Source of the DNA: Pristionchus mayeri
Lineage: Eukaryota > Nematoda > Chromadorea > Rhabditida > Neodiplogasteridae
Reading direction: 5' to 3'
Assembly: GCA_036245805.1 (NCBI GenBank)
Contig: BTRK01000006.1
Coordinates: forward strand, 24,646,365-24,710,364
DNA length: 64,000 nt
The notes under the pieces are model-generated. The model saw nothing but the letters and a program-made list of their open reading frames with translations, was not told the origin of the DNA and searched no databases. Numbering within the stretch: position 1 is the first letter of the stretch; every line of letters starts with the position of its first letter. The translations under genes and the position numbers were made by a program. Shown piece by piece: positions 11,501 through 22,551 of the stretch.

Positions 11501-13063
11501 CATGGTCTCCCTTGCAGCTCAACTGTTCCGTGTGGAGTGTCTACAGACTGGTGCCTCTCTCATCGTCACCAACACTCACATTCTGTTCAATGAGAGGAGA
11601 GGAGACGTCAAACTGGCACAGATCGCCCTCCTCATGGCTAACATCCACGCTGTCAGTAAATATTCCAATATGAGGACTTTCCTAATTCCGTGCCAGACCA
11701 CGCCCCTTACCACCTCACCCAGAGCAGCTGCCAGTTTTCACCACCTGATACCTTAACCTTAGCCCATCCCCCCTTACGAGCAGGGTTCGAAAGCCTAGGG
11801 TGAACTTGGTTCCTTTTTGGGGGTGTACGTTTTGCCAACCAAATTTAAAGCAAAACGAACATCCCAGAAGTGAAAATAGTCCGTGGGTGTTCGTGCCACG
11901 GTATAATATTATTTTCACTTCTGGGGTGTTCGTTTTGCTTTAAATTTGGTTGGCAAAACGTACACCCCCAAAAAGGAACCAAGTTCACCCTAGGCTTTCG
12001 AACCCTGCTTACGAGAAGTCGTAGGGCGAAGAGTAGGGCGAAGGCAAGAGTGTAGAGAAGGTGGTGGAAGTGTAGGGCAGAGTGTGGCACGGAAGTAGGG
12101 AGGTGCTATGCGAGTTTCGAGTTCCATCATTGTTTATACTCGATTGAGAGAGAGGGATTCATTGATTGGGAGTCAACATCTTGGTTGTAGATGCGACAAG
12201 ACGACGAGCCAGTTGTGTGTCTGGGAGATTGGAATTTGGAGCCAGAGAGTGATCTGTACCACTACATCACGAATGGAAGGTGAGGGAGAGTGATGGGTAG
12301 TAGTGATGGAGTGATTATTGCAGTCTGGATGCATCTCGATTCGTGCCTCGATATGGAAGTGGACAGCTAAGAGAGGTATAGACTCCGCCCCCTATATCTC
12401 TCTACTCGATATCTTTTGAGGGTCGTAACTTCAACGTAGCTCCAATGCGAGAGATGCCGATGGATACTCATCTGAAGACGAGGATGTCACGAGATGGGAT
12501 CATCTACCAGAATGAAGGTAGACGTCATCCATCATCTATACTCTTCCATACTCAACTTGTTCAGGATCCCTGCTACAATCTCTGCAGCGCTCCTCTCGTT
12601 CCATGTTCAGCCATCAAATTCCCCTTACCTCAACTTACGCCCCCTACAGGGTACGGTTGGTTGGTCAGCTATGGGTATACGGTAGTATTAATATGATCTT
12701 ATTGATTGATTTGAGGAACGGCATGTGAGTACCTTCCACAAGGACATTGCCAACCCCGACTTCATATTCTACAGTACTACAGGAACAGGCGAGGTACGAG
12801 AATGGTATTGATGGGCATTTCATAATGAAATCAAGTAATCTGTTTTCCGAAAGAGATCCCGAATGGGAACTCATTTCTCTCGATACTTCGTGGTCCAGTA
12901 GAGAGAGAGTGGTTGATTGCAGGGGGAGAGTCGTCGTCTTCGCCTGATTCGTCGACTGGCAGTCCCTCCTGAGACGAGCATCCTTCGGATGGAGCCATGG
13001 CCTAACCACTTCGTCCCCTCTGATCATATCCCCCTCTTGGCAGAGTTCTATCTCTCCAAGTGA
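8566..13063 (+). CDS. Angel-like CCR4-family nuclease (EEP superfamily)
   Basis: Endonuclease/exonuclease/phosphatase-family protein related to Angel and CCR4/nocturnin, which act on RNA 3' ends or 2',3'-cyclic phosphates; the precise substrate here is inferred. Core exons carry CSYNVLCQ, the catalytic Glu motif FGLQEIQ, SDGLGLFVR, VTNTHILFNERRGDVKLAQ, the GDWNLEPES motif (usually GDFN), and the terminal PSDHIPLLAEF (SDH motif), with stop at 13061-13063. Main exons: 8688-8763, 9196-9260, 9326-9449, 9929-10015, 10057-10200, 10468-10628, 10701-10822, 10889-10948, 11004-11086, 11198-11283, 11345-11411, 11518-11651, 12191-12279, 12324-12375, 12421-12517, 12565-12650, 12716-12793, 12923-13063. All phases agree and give about 600 residues with a tentative first exon 8566-8616. 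The N-terminal ~200 residues (Ser/Pro and basic) have no recognised domain and could start later, for example at 10128. Confidence 0.85.
11474..11489. repeat. Poly(C) tract
   Basis: Sixteen consecutive C residues inside an intron of the Angel-like gene, about 28 bases before the acceptor at 11517. It may replace the usual polypyrimidine tract. Confidence 0.95.
11781..12007. mobile_element. hAT-type palindromic MITE
   Basis: This 227-base element is an almost perfect palindrome. It begins CAGGGTTCGAAAGCC and ends with the exact reverse complement, GGCTTTCGAACCCTG. It is flanked by identical 8-base copies of CTTACGAG at 11773-11780 and 12008-12015. An 8-base target duplication with CAGGG-type ends is the signature of the hAT transposon superfamily. 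There is no coding capacity. It sits inside the 539-base intron 11652-12190 of the Angel-like gene, which is the longest of that gene's internal introns. Confidence 0.92.
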
Positions 13064-14223
13064 GTACACTACTCTCCCACTCATTCCCAATTGTCTCCTA
13101 GAGTAATCCCCCACTAGCACACACTGGGCTGCTTAGCATTCTTGTTAGCTAATTCTAGTGGAAAGTTGTGAATTATCATAACTATTAGAGACGTCTAGTT
13201 AGTTAATATTTGAATGAAATCTTGTTCCCTATTAATCTCGGTAGTTCATTCACTTTTCGACTGCAGCTGGTATTAACATTTCGCGATTCAACCCGATTTA
13301 ATATTGCCTAGGCGGGTATAAATCTCATACGTTCATCGCAATTTCTGTAAATCGTTAATAGCAATTTCTGTAAATTTGAGGTCCGATGAAGATTTTTCAC
13401 AGTATATCAAGTTCTCTGATTCAATAGTACGAAGTTCGACTTTTGTTTTGTCTATCTCGAATCTGGCTGACAAATGAACTATTGGTGAAAGAAAGTGTGG
13501 AGGTTTGTTCTGGAAGAAGAGAAAGGAGTTGAGGAGAGTGCAGAGAGATCGAGAAGATTAGGAGAGATTCGAGAGGGAGAGAGGATGAGAGAGTGTGTGG
13601 AACGAGGAGAGACAAGATGAAAGATGGGAATCCTTCAGGTGGAGGTGTCTTCAGCATGTGTACGAAGGGGTTTTGATTGATGAGTGGAGCAATGAATGAA
13701 ACCGAGGATCAACACTTGACGTCGTCTCTTCCGGTTCACTTCTGTTCGATTGACTACACTCGAATGACTCTTCTTTACTCCACTCTTCTTTACCTTTTCA
13801 ACATTCGAGGTAGTGGCATATCCATCCGTCTTGACTTCTCTTCCCCTCGTTTCCCCGTCGTCCTGCACCATTTCTCTCTTTCATCTTCACATTAAAAACT
13901 ACTGGATTATGACTGTCTATTTTGAGGTGTGGTGGAGTTCCCTGAAGAGTGAAGGATGTTCCCTCCCTTCCTTCAAATGAGACTCCATTTCGTCTGGAGT
14001 GGAGACTCCTCTTTATCACTCCATTCTATCCCTCTCTCCTCTTCTTCCCACCTCTCCTCCCTCTCTTTCACTCACGCCAATTGTTCCTCAGCCATTCTCC
14101 CGTCGACCTCCGATCTCCCCACTCCTTATTCCCTTCACTGCACTTCTCCTGTCTATCTATTTCTCATTATCAATTCCATCTTTCCAGTGAGAGGGAGTCC
14201 TCTCTTTCCTTCCTTATCCAGCC
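13064..14223. other. Spacer between the Angel and K2P genes
   Basis: No exon is supported. A purine-rich block (about 13480-13640) is followed by a pyrimidine-rich block (about 13980-14220) immediately before the K2P start codon. The pyrimidine block most likely includes the 5' UTR or promoter of the channel gene. Confidence 0.5.
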
Positions 14224-17126
14224 ATGTTTTGGAATCTGGTAATCAAGGAATACGAGAGACTCAAGTTGCACCATGTCATGCTTTTCTTATTCCTCCTCAT
14301 GTACAGTAAGTTTATCTCCCTGAATGGAATGTAGATGGAATGGTTCACTGGATAGATCCCCTCTCAGGTCTTCTTGGCGCCGTCATTTTCTGCGCCTTCG
14401 AAGCGGGGGCAGAAGAGATGGAAATACAGCAGAAATACGTGAATTCGATGAAGGCGAGAAGGACGATGCTGGCTGCATTCCATGTGAGAGAGAGAAGAGG
14501 GAGGGAGAGATCATTCTATCGATCAGGCCATCTACAATGAGGGGAGGAACACTTCGATTCCTCCTGAGGGAAGACTCGTCCATGTTGTCAATCAGTACAA
14601 TCAACAGGTATCAACCATCGTTCCACAAATAGTGAAATTGATTAGTGAGAAAGAGGAAGAGAACGTGAGAGACGAAGCTGAAATACGAGAGGAGGAGATA
14701 CTCTCCAATCTTCTCCTCGACGTGTCTGAGATACCTTGGAAAATACCCCCGAGAGGAAAAGATCAACGATTGGAGTTCAGATGGGGTTGACACCATCACG
14801 AGAGCAGAAATGGAATATCTGGGGAGGATTGTACTATGCAGGGACTGTCTACACCACGATAGGTAGGAATAGAATCAGTAGGTGATCATCTATCACAGTT
14901 CTCCCACAGGCTACGGTGATCTGGCTGCATCGACGTTGGGGGGAAAGATCTTCACGATATTGTACGCGTTAATTGGAGTTCCGATGGTGATCACCATTCT
15001 CAACGACTGGGGAACGATGCTATTCAGAGGAGTATCAGGTAAGAGAAGTGGATTGGAATGCCCTCCCCCATCTGGTTCCACCCTTCGAATCTCCATTGTT
15101 GAGCATGCTGGAATCAACTGATTCTTCGCTGTTTTCGTTCTCTGCAGAGGAAACGACGACAAGGGAGGAGGAGAATGGGAGATCATGAGGAAGGAGAAGA
15201 CTCCAGTGAGGTGAGCAACACTCTTCCATCTCTTATCTCCAATCCGCTTTGATCCTTTTATCTCACGACTAAACACCAAACGCTCAAATCGGTCTATCCA
15301 TCATAATTAGTGTGGGGGGAGGGAGTGACACATGTCGAGGTTGTCCTAAGAGTGAAAGAAGGCAGCCTGGGGGAAACTTTAGACGATCGAAGGTGAACAG
15401 GGGAACTCATATTCTAGGAGGGAACACGTTGATTACCTACTCGTCTCTCTCAGTTGGAAGAGAGGATGAAAACAAGGGTGCAATCAGATGACAACTGCAA
15501 TGATCCCCCACTATGATCCCCCCCCCCCCCCCCGAGTGATCACGGAGAAATCTAGGGGGGGGATTATGTGAGAGGCGAAGGAAAATATCGTCTAGTAATT
15601 CGAGGGAATTTACATAAAGAAAGAAAACGACTGATATCGTCTGAGATGTCTATGTCTGGCAGGTAAAATACTCATTCAGGAATCGATTCTTCAGTACGAG
15701 TATTCATCGGAGGACTCGGAAGATGGTAGGCCACCTTCATCCTTCCCCTCTCCCCCCTCTCCCTCTATAGGGAAGGACGTCCCTCTTCCTCTCTACGTTG
15801 TCCTGATCTTCTTCTTTTTCTGGATGACCACATGCACTATTATCTTTGCCTTCGTCGAAGGGTCAGAAATATCGAAAGCTTCTAATTGTCGATTGATTGT
15901 AGATGGACGATGTTTGATTCTGCCTATTTCTTCTTCATTTCTCTCACAACTATTGGTAGATCATTTCATTCGTTCTAAGTCCTCTCAATCCATTAGTATC
16001 CATCTCCTCTTCCTTGAGGCTTCGGAGATCTCACTCTCCGTCATCACATCGCAGTCGCCAATTTCCTTCTCATTCTCATCGGTCTCTCAGTCGTCTCCAT
16101 GACCATCAATGTCATACAGGCGAGAAGACTACTGACGAAAACAATTATTATTAAATCCTGCTTCCTTTCGGAAAGAGAAAGTCTATATGGAGTCAAAAAC
16201 CACACTTGTACCATCCGTGATTCCAAATCACGTTTTTGTTGCTATTTAGAGGGAGTGTGAGATTGGGATGACTGTGTTGGAATTCTTCCCTTTGCAGATG
16301 CAACTCGAGAATCTCTTCGCTCAAATCGTGGCTGGAATTGACAGTGATTTCAAACAGAAAATGACTGAGAGTGAGTTGAAATAGGAAGAATGAGAGAGAG
16401 ACGAGTTCAGATTGTTCTCTGAACCATTATCGGAGATGAAATACTGTTGTGTAAGATGCATATTCTACAAAGGAATACTCCCTCGCAGATTCTGAGACTA
16501 TGCGCAAGTTGTCACTCGAGGGAAATATCGCCATTCAAGTGAATGAAGGCAAAGGGATCTCAGTGGAGAAGACGGTGGAACAGGAAGGTCAGTCGGAGGG
16601 GAAGAGGAGAGGAGAGGATGAGTATTCAGATGCAGACTTCATGAAGCAGACGGAGAGAAATATGACAGGAACGAATAAACTTCTGATGAAGTTCATGAGT
16701 AATCATCAGTGAGTGGAGAAGAGAAGAGAGAAAGATGATAGAAGTACTCAGGAAGAAAATGCTGAACGAGAAGTTCGAAGAGAGGAATAAGATGAGGAAT
16801 AGTGCCACCCAGACGAGTGTGCAGATTAGGGTGAGGAGAGAGTGAAGATTGGGAATGAGATGGAGATGCAGGGATGGGAGTTGGTCATTGTCTTCGTGTT
16901 GAAGGTGGCATCAGTGCAGACGAAGGATCGAGACGATCAACCAGTGTACGAGGAAGAGGAAGAGGAGGAAGTAATCACTACCACCACCACACAGGTCAAT
17001 CACTCCCATTGACCAATCTGATAGATCAATATGCAAAACGGTGTTCTCTCGCAGGACGGCCGCATCGTACTCACCACTCGTCTCGTTCCAAAGAGGAAGA
17101 TGTACATCTACAACACTGGCGACTGA
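14224..17126 (+). CDS. TWK-type two-pore-domain K+ channel
   Basis: Leak potassium channel subunit (K2P), expected to dimerise in the plasma membrane. Fifteen exons give 494 residues. TM1 spans LFLFLLMYSLLGAVIFCAF (14224-14305 joined to 14368-14483), followed by a charged extracellular loop. The first pore helix and filter read GLYYAGTVYTTIGYGD across the splice at 14862/14910. TM2 and TM3 follow (ILYALIGVPMVITI; PLYVVLIFFFFWMTTCTI). The second filter is ISLTTIGFGD across 15955/16019, then TM4 ending SVVSMTINVIQ. The cytoplasmic tail (16298-17126) is hydrophilic, with a Glu run and TTTTTQ, and ends YIYNTGD. Remaining exons: 14527-14721, 14781-14862, 14910-15038, 15150-15210, 15680-15725, 15776-15861, 15903-15955, 16019-16119, 16298-16370, 16489-16708, 16752-16830, 16905-16994, 17055-17126. 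Intron 16120-16297 appears to use a GC donor. The extracellular loop splice near 14608 is uncertain. Confidence 0.9.
15518..15533. repeat. Poly(C) tract
   Basis: Sixteen consecutive C residues in the 469-base intron between the K2P exons ending at 15210 and starting at 15680. Confidence 0.95.
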
Positions 17127-20100
17127 TTTCATCTCATCCTGTTATTTATCTCTTTCTTCACTTTTCATTTTAATCTCAAATATTTGAATGCACACGGGTT
17201 TCATTTCGTGATAAATTCCCGCTGAACCATTCCTCTTTCTCTAGAATCTTCTCGGAGCACCACGAGGAGACCTCCGTTCCTAGAGCAAAAACAGAGGAGA
17301 CTCCATAGGCTCATAATTCTTCTTTCGCATTTCATCCTTTGTTTTCGGTTTCCGTTCTTTTCTCAGTCTCATTACGGTGTCAGAGTCGTCGTTTGTTCTC
17401 TGCAAGTTGTCTCCTTCTTCAGATTTCCAAGTTGACTGTAGAATGGAGAGAGAGTTCCTTCGTTCGTCTCCCTTCCTCCTTTCCGATTTCCACTTGCCCA
17501 AACCAAACAGTGACTTTGTGAGGACGATTCTCCCTCTTTTTATATCCCATTCCTTTCCTTTTTGGCATCGAACGATTTCCAACGAATTCCTCATCATTCT
17601 CGTGCAAGAAATTGCTTAGATAGCTATTATGACGTTTCTGCTTCCTCTCTTCTATCATTCTTCCACTCCAATCTATCAATCTCAGTCTTCCACTTAACGA
17701 AAAGAGAAAGAAGAAGCCGAAACGTCGATGAAAATATCGCCCCATTCCAATATATTTCAAAGTTGTTCAAGCTCTTATTGCTCAAAGGATCTTCTAAATT
17801 CTCAGAGGAAAAACAGGTGATAACTCGTATTCTCGATTTCGATCTCCCTCTAGATATCTAATCTCGAGTGGATGAATGGAGGCTGGATCAGATTCCAGGA
17901 GGAATCACTGCATTGATTAATGATCAAGTGGGAATTCATCCATTATTTTTCCATTGTGACACTTCCCTCCTCTCTCTCTCTATTATCCTTAGCTCCTCTT
18001 CTTCTTCTCTTTCCTCCTTTCACAGTTCAGTTAGGGCATCCTATTTCATCTTCTACATCTTCACTTCTTCTCTACTTTTCTCCATCCTCTTTCCTCCTCA
18101 TGAGTTGTTGAATTGTTCCAATCTATTGTCCTCCGTTCTTTCCTTCCTCCACCTTCTCTTCTTATTCCATCGTGACCTTCTTCTGTCTCCTTCCTCTCTC
18201 GTGATTGACCATCTCCAGTTAATCTTCTCTCTTTCCTTCTCTTCTCTCTTCAATTCGTCCCTTCTTTCCATTAGTTCGTTCCTCCTCTTCTGCTCTGCAC
18301 TGATTAGCGAACGGAGAGAAAATGCCATCATTCGAGTAGTGAGAGCCACCCACACTAAATGATGGACGAGAAAGGGGGGAAGGGAGGGTGCACTCAGGGA
18401 AGGTGTGGCCATCCCAACTATTTAAGTGAGAATCCAATGTAGATATATCACTTTCTTCGAGTAAAGGGCGTCGTTGAGGTTCTTGTCTTTCCAGCCCCTC
18501 AACATGTTTATTTATGAGATGTTATGTCAATCCACTCGAAGTCTATTCGACACTTTTCAAGTTCTCTCTAATTCAGTCTAAGTAGTCTCTCTCTCTCTCT
18601 CTCCTCTCTTCCCCTTCTCGGTATTCATTTGGTCTCGTAATAGAAGCAGCAACTGATAATCTCTCTCTGGTTCCGTCTCACTTCTCTTATTCAGTACTCA
18701 AACCACGCGTAAATTCGGTTCTTCGATCGTAAAAGTAATCAGCTCTCTCTGCTGTGTCCCTTTCCCTTCTCTCCTTCTTTCCACTACAACGAGTTCTTCC
18801 TCAAAATATAGCTGATCTCCTCCCAGCTGGATGCATTTAGATAGCAAAACACCCTATTTTTCACGGGTATTGCCCACTTTTCGCCTCGGATCATATGGAG
18901 TCAGAGTGGGTGCCACATGGGAGGGAGGGTCCCTCAATCTTCTCTCCTTGCTCATTCATTTTCCTAATGGGCGCCTCTGTTTATTTCATGCACGTCTCTC
19001 ACAGCCACCGCTCATTTTTTCCATTCGATGATGCGAAAAAGATTCTGTCGCATGAATCATTGCCATAGTGAGACCGCCATTCGATGTTCAATTTGAGTAG
19101 GTTGAGACTGCTGGTTAGGAGTACGTACTCTGCTGTAGCAAGTACCTCTATGCATGTTGTGTCCCGTGATTAGGGTTATTATCGATGAACCGCCCTCGGA
19201 TGGAGAGAACGCTTAGTTTTCATCGGCCGGCAACTGCAATTCACTTGCTCAGAAACAATTAAAGGTTATGTGATTAGTGCGTTGCAAAAATCGACCACCC
19301 ACAAACACAAGGTTCTTCAATATAACTGCGTCTCCTTCCGATTAATTTTTTATTATTTCTGAGAACATTGCTCAGTTTTTATTACCATTTATTCCAGGAA
19401 AACAATCCATTTATTAGGATGGAGTGCCTAATCTCCTCTAAACCCCTCGAGAGTCTCGAGAGTCATCGAATGGGTGCTCACTGAAAATAAATCGACTAAA
19501 TATCTCTAAATATCAGAGGGGGGAAGGGGTTTCCTTGGAAGGGTGTGGATAGGAGGGAATAATGGGACTCCCTTATGCTTCTCCCCTTTTATCTCGTTGA
19601 ATGAACATGTCACTGCTCCTTTATCGCCTCTCCCTTCATCCTCCTTATTCTTCACTCATCTTCTTCCCACTTCGACGTGATCTTCATTCTTCGCATTCCT
19701 CAATCATTCATCACCTTGGAATTCCTTTGAAATTCAGTCTGCTCGTACCTGGAATATCGAATCATTACACGAATTTCCTCCAGAAAAGTGCTGTGCTTCG
19801 AAGATTAGAATGATCGCGTGTGTGAATAAACGAGATATTTGACAGTTTCCTTTCCCGTTCAGAGCCATCTTCCATATCTGGGATGGACTACTCCTTTCCA
19901 TCCCATAACTCCCTTGATAACTCTCCCAATGAACGAGGGGGCGCACATCTTCCAACTTCCTCCTTTCACTCCCTCGTTTCTCTCATTTCTTCCATTCCAA
20001 TTTTCGTCATTTCACGCATCTTCACATCGTTTTTCGTTGTGGTGAAAGATGAAGTGAGTATGAAATAGTATCCATAGGGAGTGAATAGCCATTGTCTCCT

Positions 20101-22551
20101 TCTCCTTCTCACTACTATTCCTTCCTCCTGTACTCGAGTATCCGATTCCCCGCCATTTTCACCCCAACTCTACAAAATATTTACAGGGTGATCATTGTTC
20201 CCAAGTGGAGATTCGGTTGATTTCCCTCCTAGACAGTTAAGTGAATCGGAAAATCGATAAGAAATTGGTTGTTGACATTGGTGATGTTCATTCTTTCATT
20301 CCAAGGTTGTTCTCGAGAGTCTTTGAATTCCCAATGGCTTCCGACCCTTTCCCTTCCCTTTCTCCATTCTCACAACATCAATTCCTTCCTTAGATTCCCC
20401 TCATGCTCCATTTCTCTTCCTCCCTCGAGTCCTTTCCAGGTGTGTTCTCTCTCTCTCTCTCTCTCCTTAGTCCTCCTTCCATTCCTTCTCGACTCTCTCA
20501 CTTCCATTCTTCTATCTGCACAACTCCACTTCATTCTCCTTCCTGGCAGTGTAAATCATCTCGTGAGAGCCTCCTTTGATAGTGGTCTTTCCCCTCAACT
20601 TCCCTTTACCATGTCTCTCCTCATGGGAATTCTCTATAGATGGACAGATCTCTCCGAAGAACGTGTCCCCTTCTCTTTCAATTCCCTCAGCTCCTAAATC
20701 CAATTTCAATTCCGTCCTTCCAATTTAGATGGACTCACTAACTGCATTCACTCGATTATTCGTGTCTTTGGTAGGGGAGTGAACACATGCATTCTCACTA
20801 TGATCAGAGACGTACAGAGACGGATGGTATGTCTCCCCGAGACGAAATTAGATCGTGCCTCCATCTCTATCCCTCATTGTCTCTCTCCCTTCTCCGTGAC
20901 TCCTCACATCATTTGTATTTCTTCCTCCCTTGACTCCTCCGTTGCTTTCCTGTCTCCATGTCTCCATCCCTCAATGGGTCCTTCTGCACTCCCGCTACAA
21001 TTCCTTTCTCCCTCTTCACCTGCCCCTTCCCCCTCCCCTTCTCCTTCTCCTCTTCTTCTTCATCGTCGACTGCGATACTAATCATTTCTCCCGTGTGATC
21101 GCCCCTTTCATTCCATTATCCTTCTTAGTCTCGCAGACTCGAGAAATCACTTCCTTTCCTCTTCTTCATTCTCCTCATTCTCCTCATTCCTCTGTTCTCA
21201 TGCAGTATGCAATGGAGAGTTCACCGGGAATGGGAACCGCAGTTGGAAGGAGAGAGAGAGAAGGTGTAGGGAGTGAGAGAGAGGCCCTGCTGTTGTCTCC
21301 GATCTCGTGTCTCTGCCGCATTCTTCTGTTCGCTCCATAATCATCTTCCGGTCTTCTAACACGACGAAGAGAAAACGAAGAATGATTCCAATGGAAATTG
21401 TGATCATTCTTTCATTTCAAACATATTCATCCCTCTTCCAAACTCCTCTACTTTCTCACCATTCACTTACCCGCTTTCTAGTTCTCTTCTTCTCTTCCTT
21501 CATCAAATTCTTGGGAGTTCTCGAGGTGGATTTCACTCCGAGATCATTTAACTCCGCTCACCATTCCCTTACCACGTTTCTGCACATTTCATATGCACTG
21601 TGTTACATAACAACTGTGAGCCGTGGAATTCTCTGCAGATTCTCAACTAATTCTTACCTAATTGTATCTCTCTAACTCGTCCCTTTCTCTTCGCAGCTCT
21701 CTTTTCCCATCTTAGAGTCCACTCATTTCACATTTAAGGGAGAGACGGAGTTCCTCTTAGAAACTAAAGAAACTCCTATTTCGTGAGCTCATTTTGGCCT
21801 CTTTCAACCCTACTTCTCAGTCCTAAGAAGCAAGGTTGGAAGGGTGTACACTCTCGTTTCGCCATTTGGTATGTGCTTACTTTAGTGTGCAACTTAAGCA
21901 ATCTCATTATCCTTTCGAGGCAACGGGAAAGTTGAGCAAATTAACTACATACCCATGCTAAAACTTCCATACTTTTTGCAGTCCAATATTCCAATGAAAT
22001 TGAAGAAGCCACGGAGATTTACATGCATATTCCAATTTGCGTTCTCATTGGTTGTCAATGGGTGGCGAATACTCCATCTCCTTCTCGAACCGCCACTTTC
22101 TCTTGTCTAATCGTATTCTGTGTAAATTTGTTTCGTGTTCTCTCCCCCTCTCCCCCCCCCTCCTCCCCCCCCCCCCTCCTCCCCCTCTCTCCCTTCTGAT
22201 CACTGAGTGAACATGATCACTACTTTCTCTCATCTGTCTATTCGGCGCCTCTTAATCAGCCTCAATTTTCGTCTTAGTCCTCCCCACTCTTTCATCTCCA
22301 TTCTCGAAACAGTTTTGTGCGCATCGTAAAAAGACGCATAATTCGTCCGAATTACTCCGCTTGTTGGGTCTAAATGCACTAAATTGAATGGAATGGCGAG
22401 TTTCTCTCTTTGAAGTGTCCGAGTGTTCTTCGTGTGATCTCTGATCGATCTCTCTCCTACCGTACCCCACCTTATCGATCGATCTTTCTCTCATACCGTA
22501 CTCCCCTCTCAGATGTCCAACTCCTGACGAATCGTCGATTGCTCGATCAGG
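17127..22551. other. 5.4-kb gene-free, pyrimidine-rich stretch upstream of the exchanger
   Basis: No exon could be supported on either strand. Large parts (about 17600-18330, 19560-21700, 22080-22200) are C/T-rich on the plus strand, with runs such as (TC)n near 18587-18602 and 20447-20465 and C runs at 22152-22160 and 22165-22176. Open frames here are Ser/Leu/Phe/Pro strings of low complexity. The region could hold 5' UTR exons, a long 5' intron or the promoter of the Na+/Ca2+ exchanger, or non-coding RNA. Transcripts would be needed to choose. Confidence 0.5.

Noticed and set aside
17562..21675. Several open frames of 60-160 codons rich in Ser, Leu, Phe and Pro
   Set aside because: They follow the pyrimidine-rich composition, overlap each other in different frames and show no domain or coherent splice chain.
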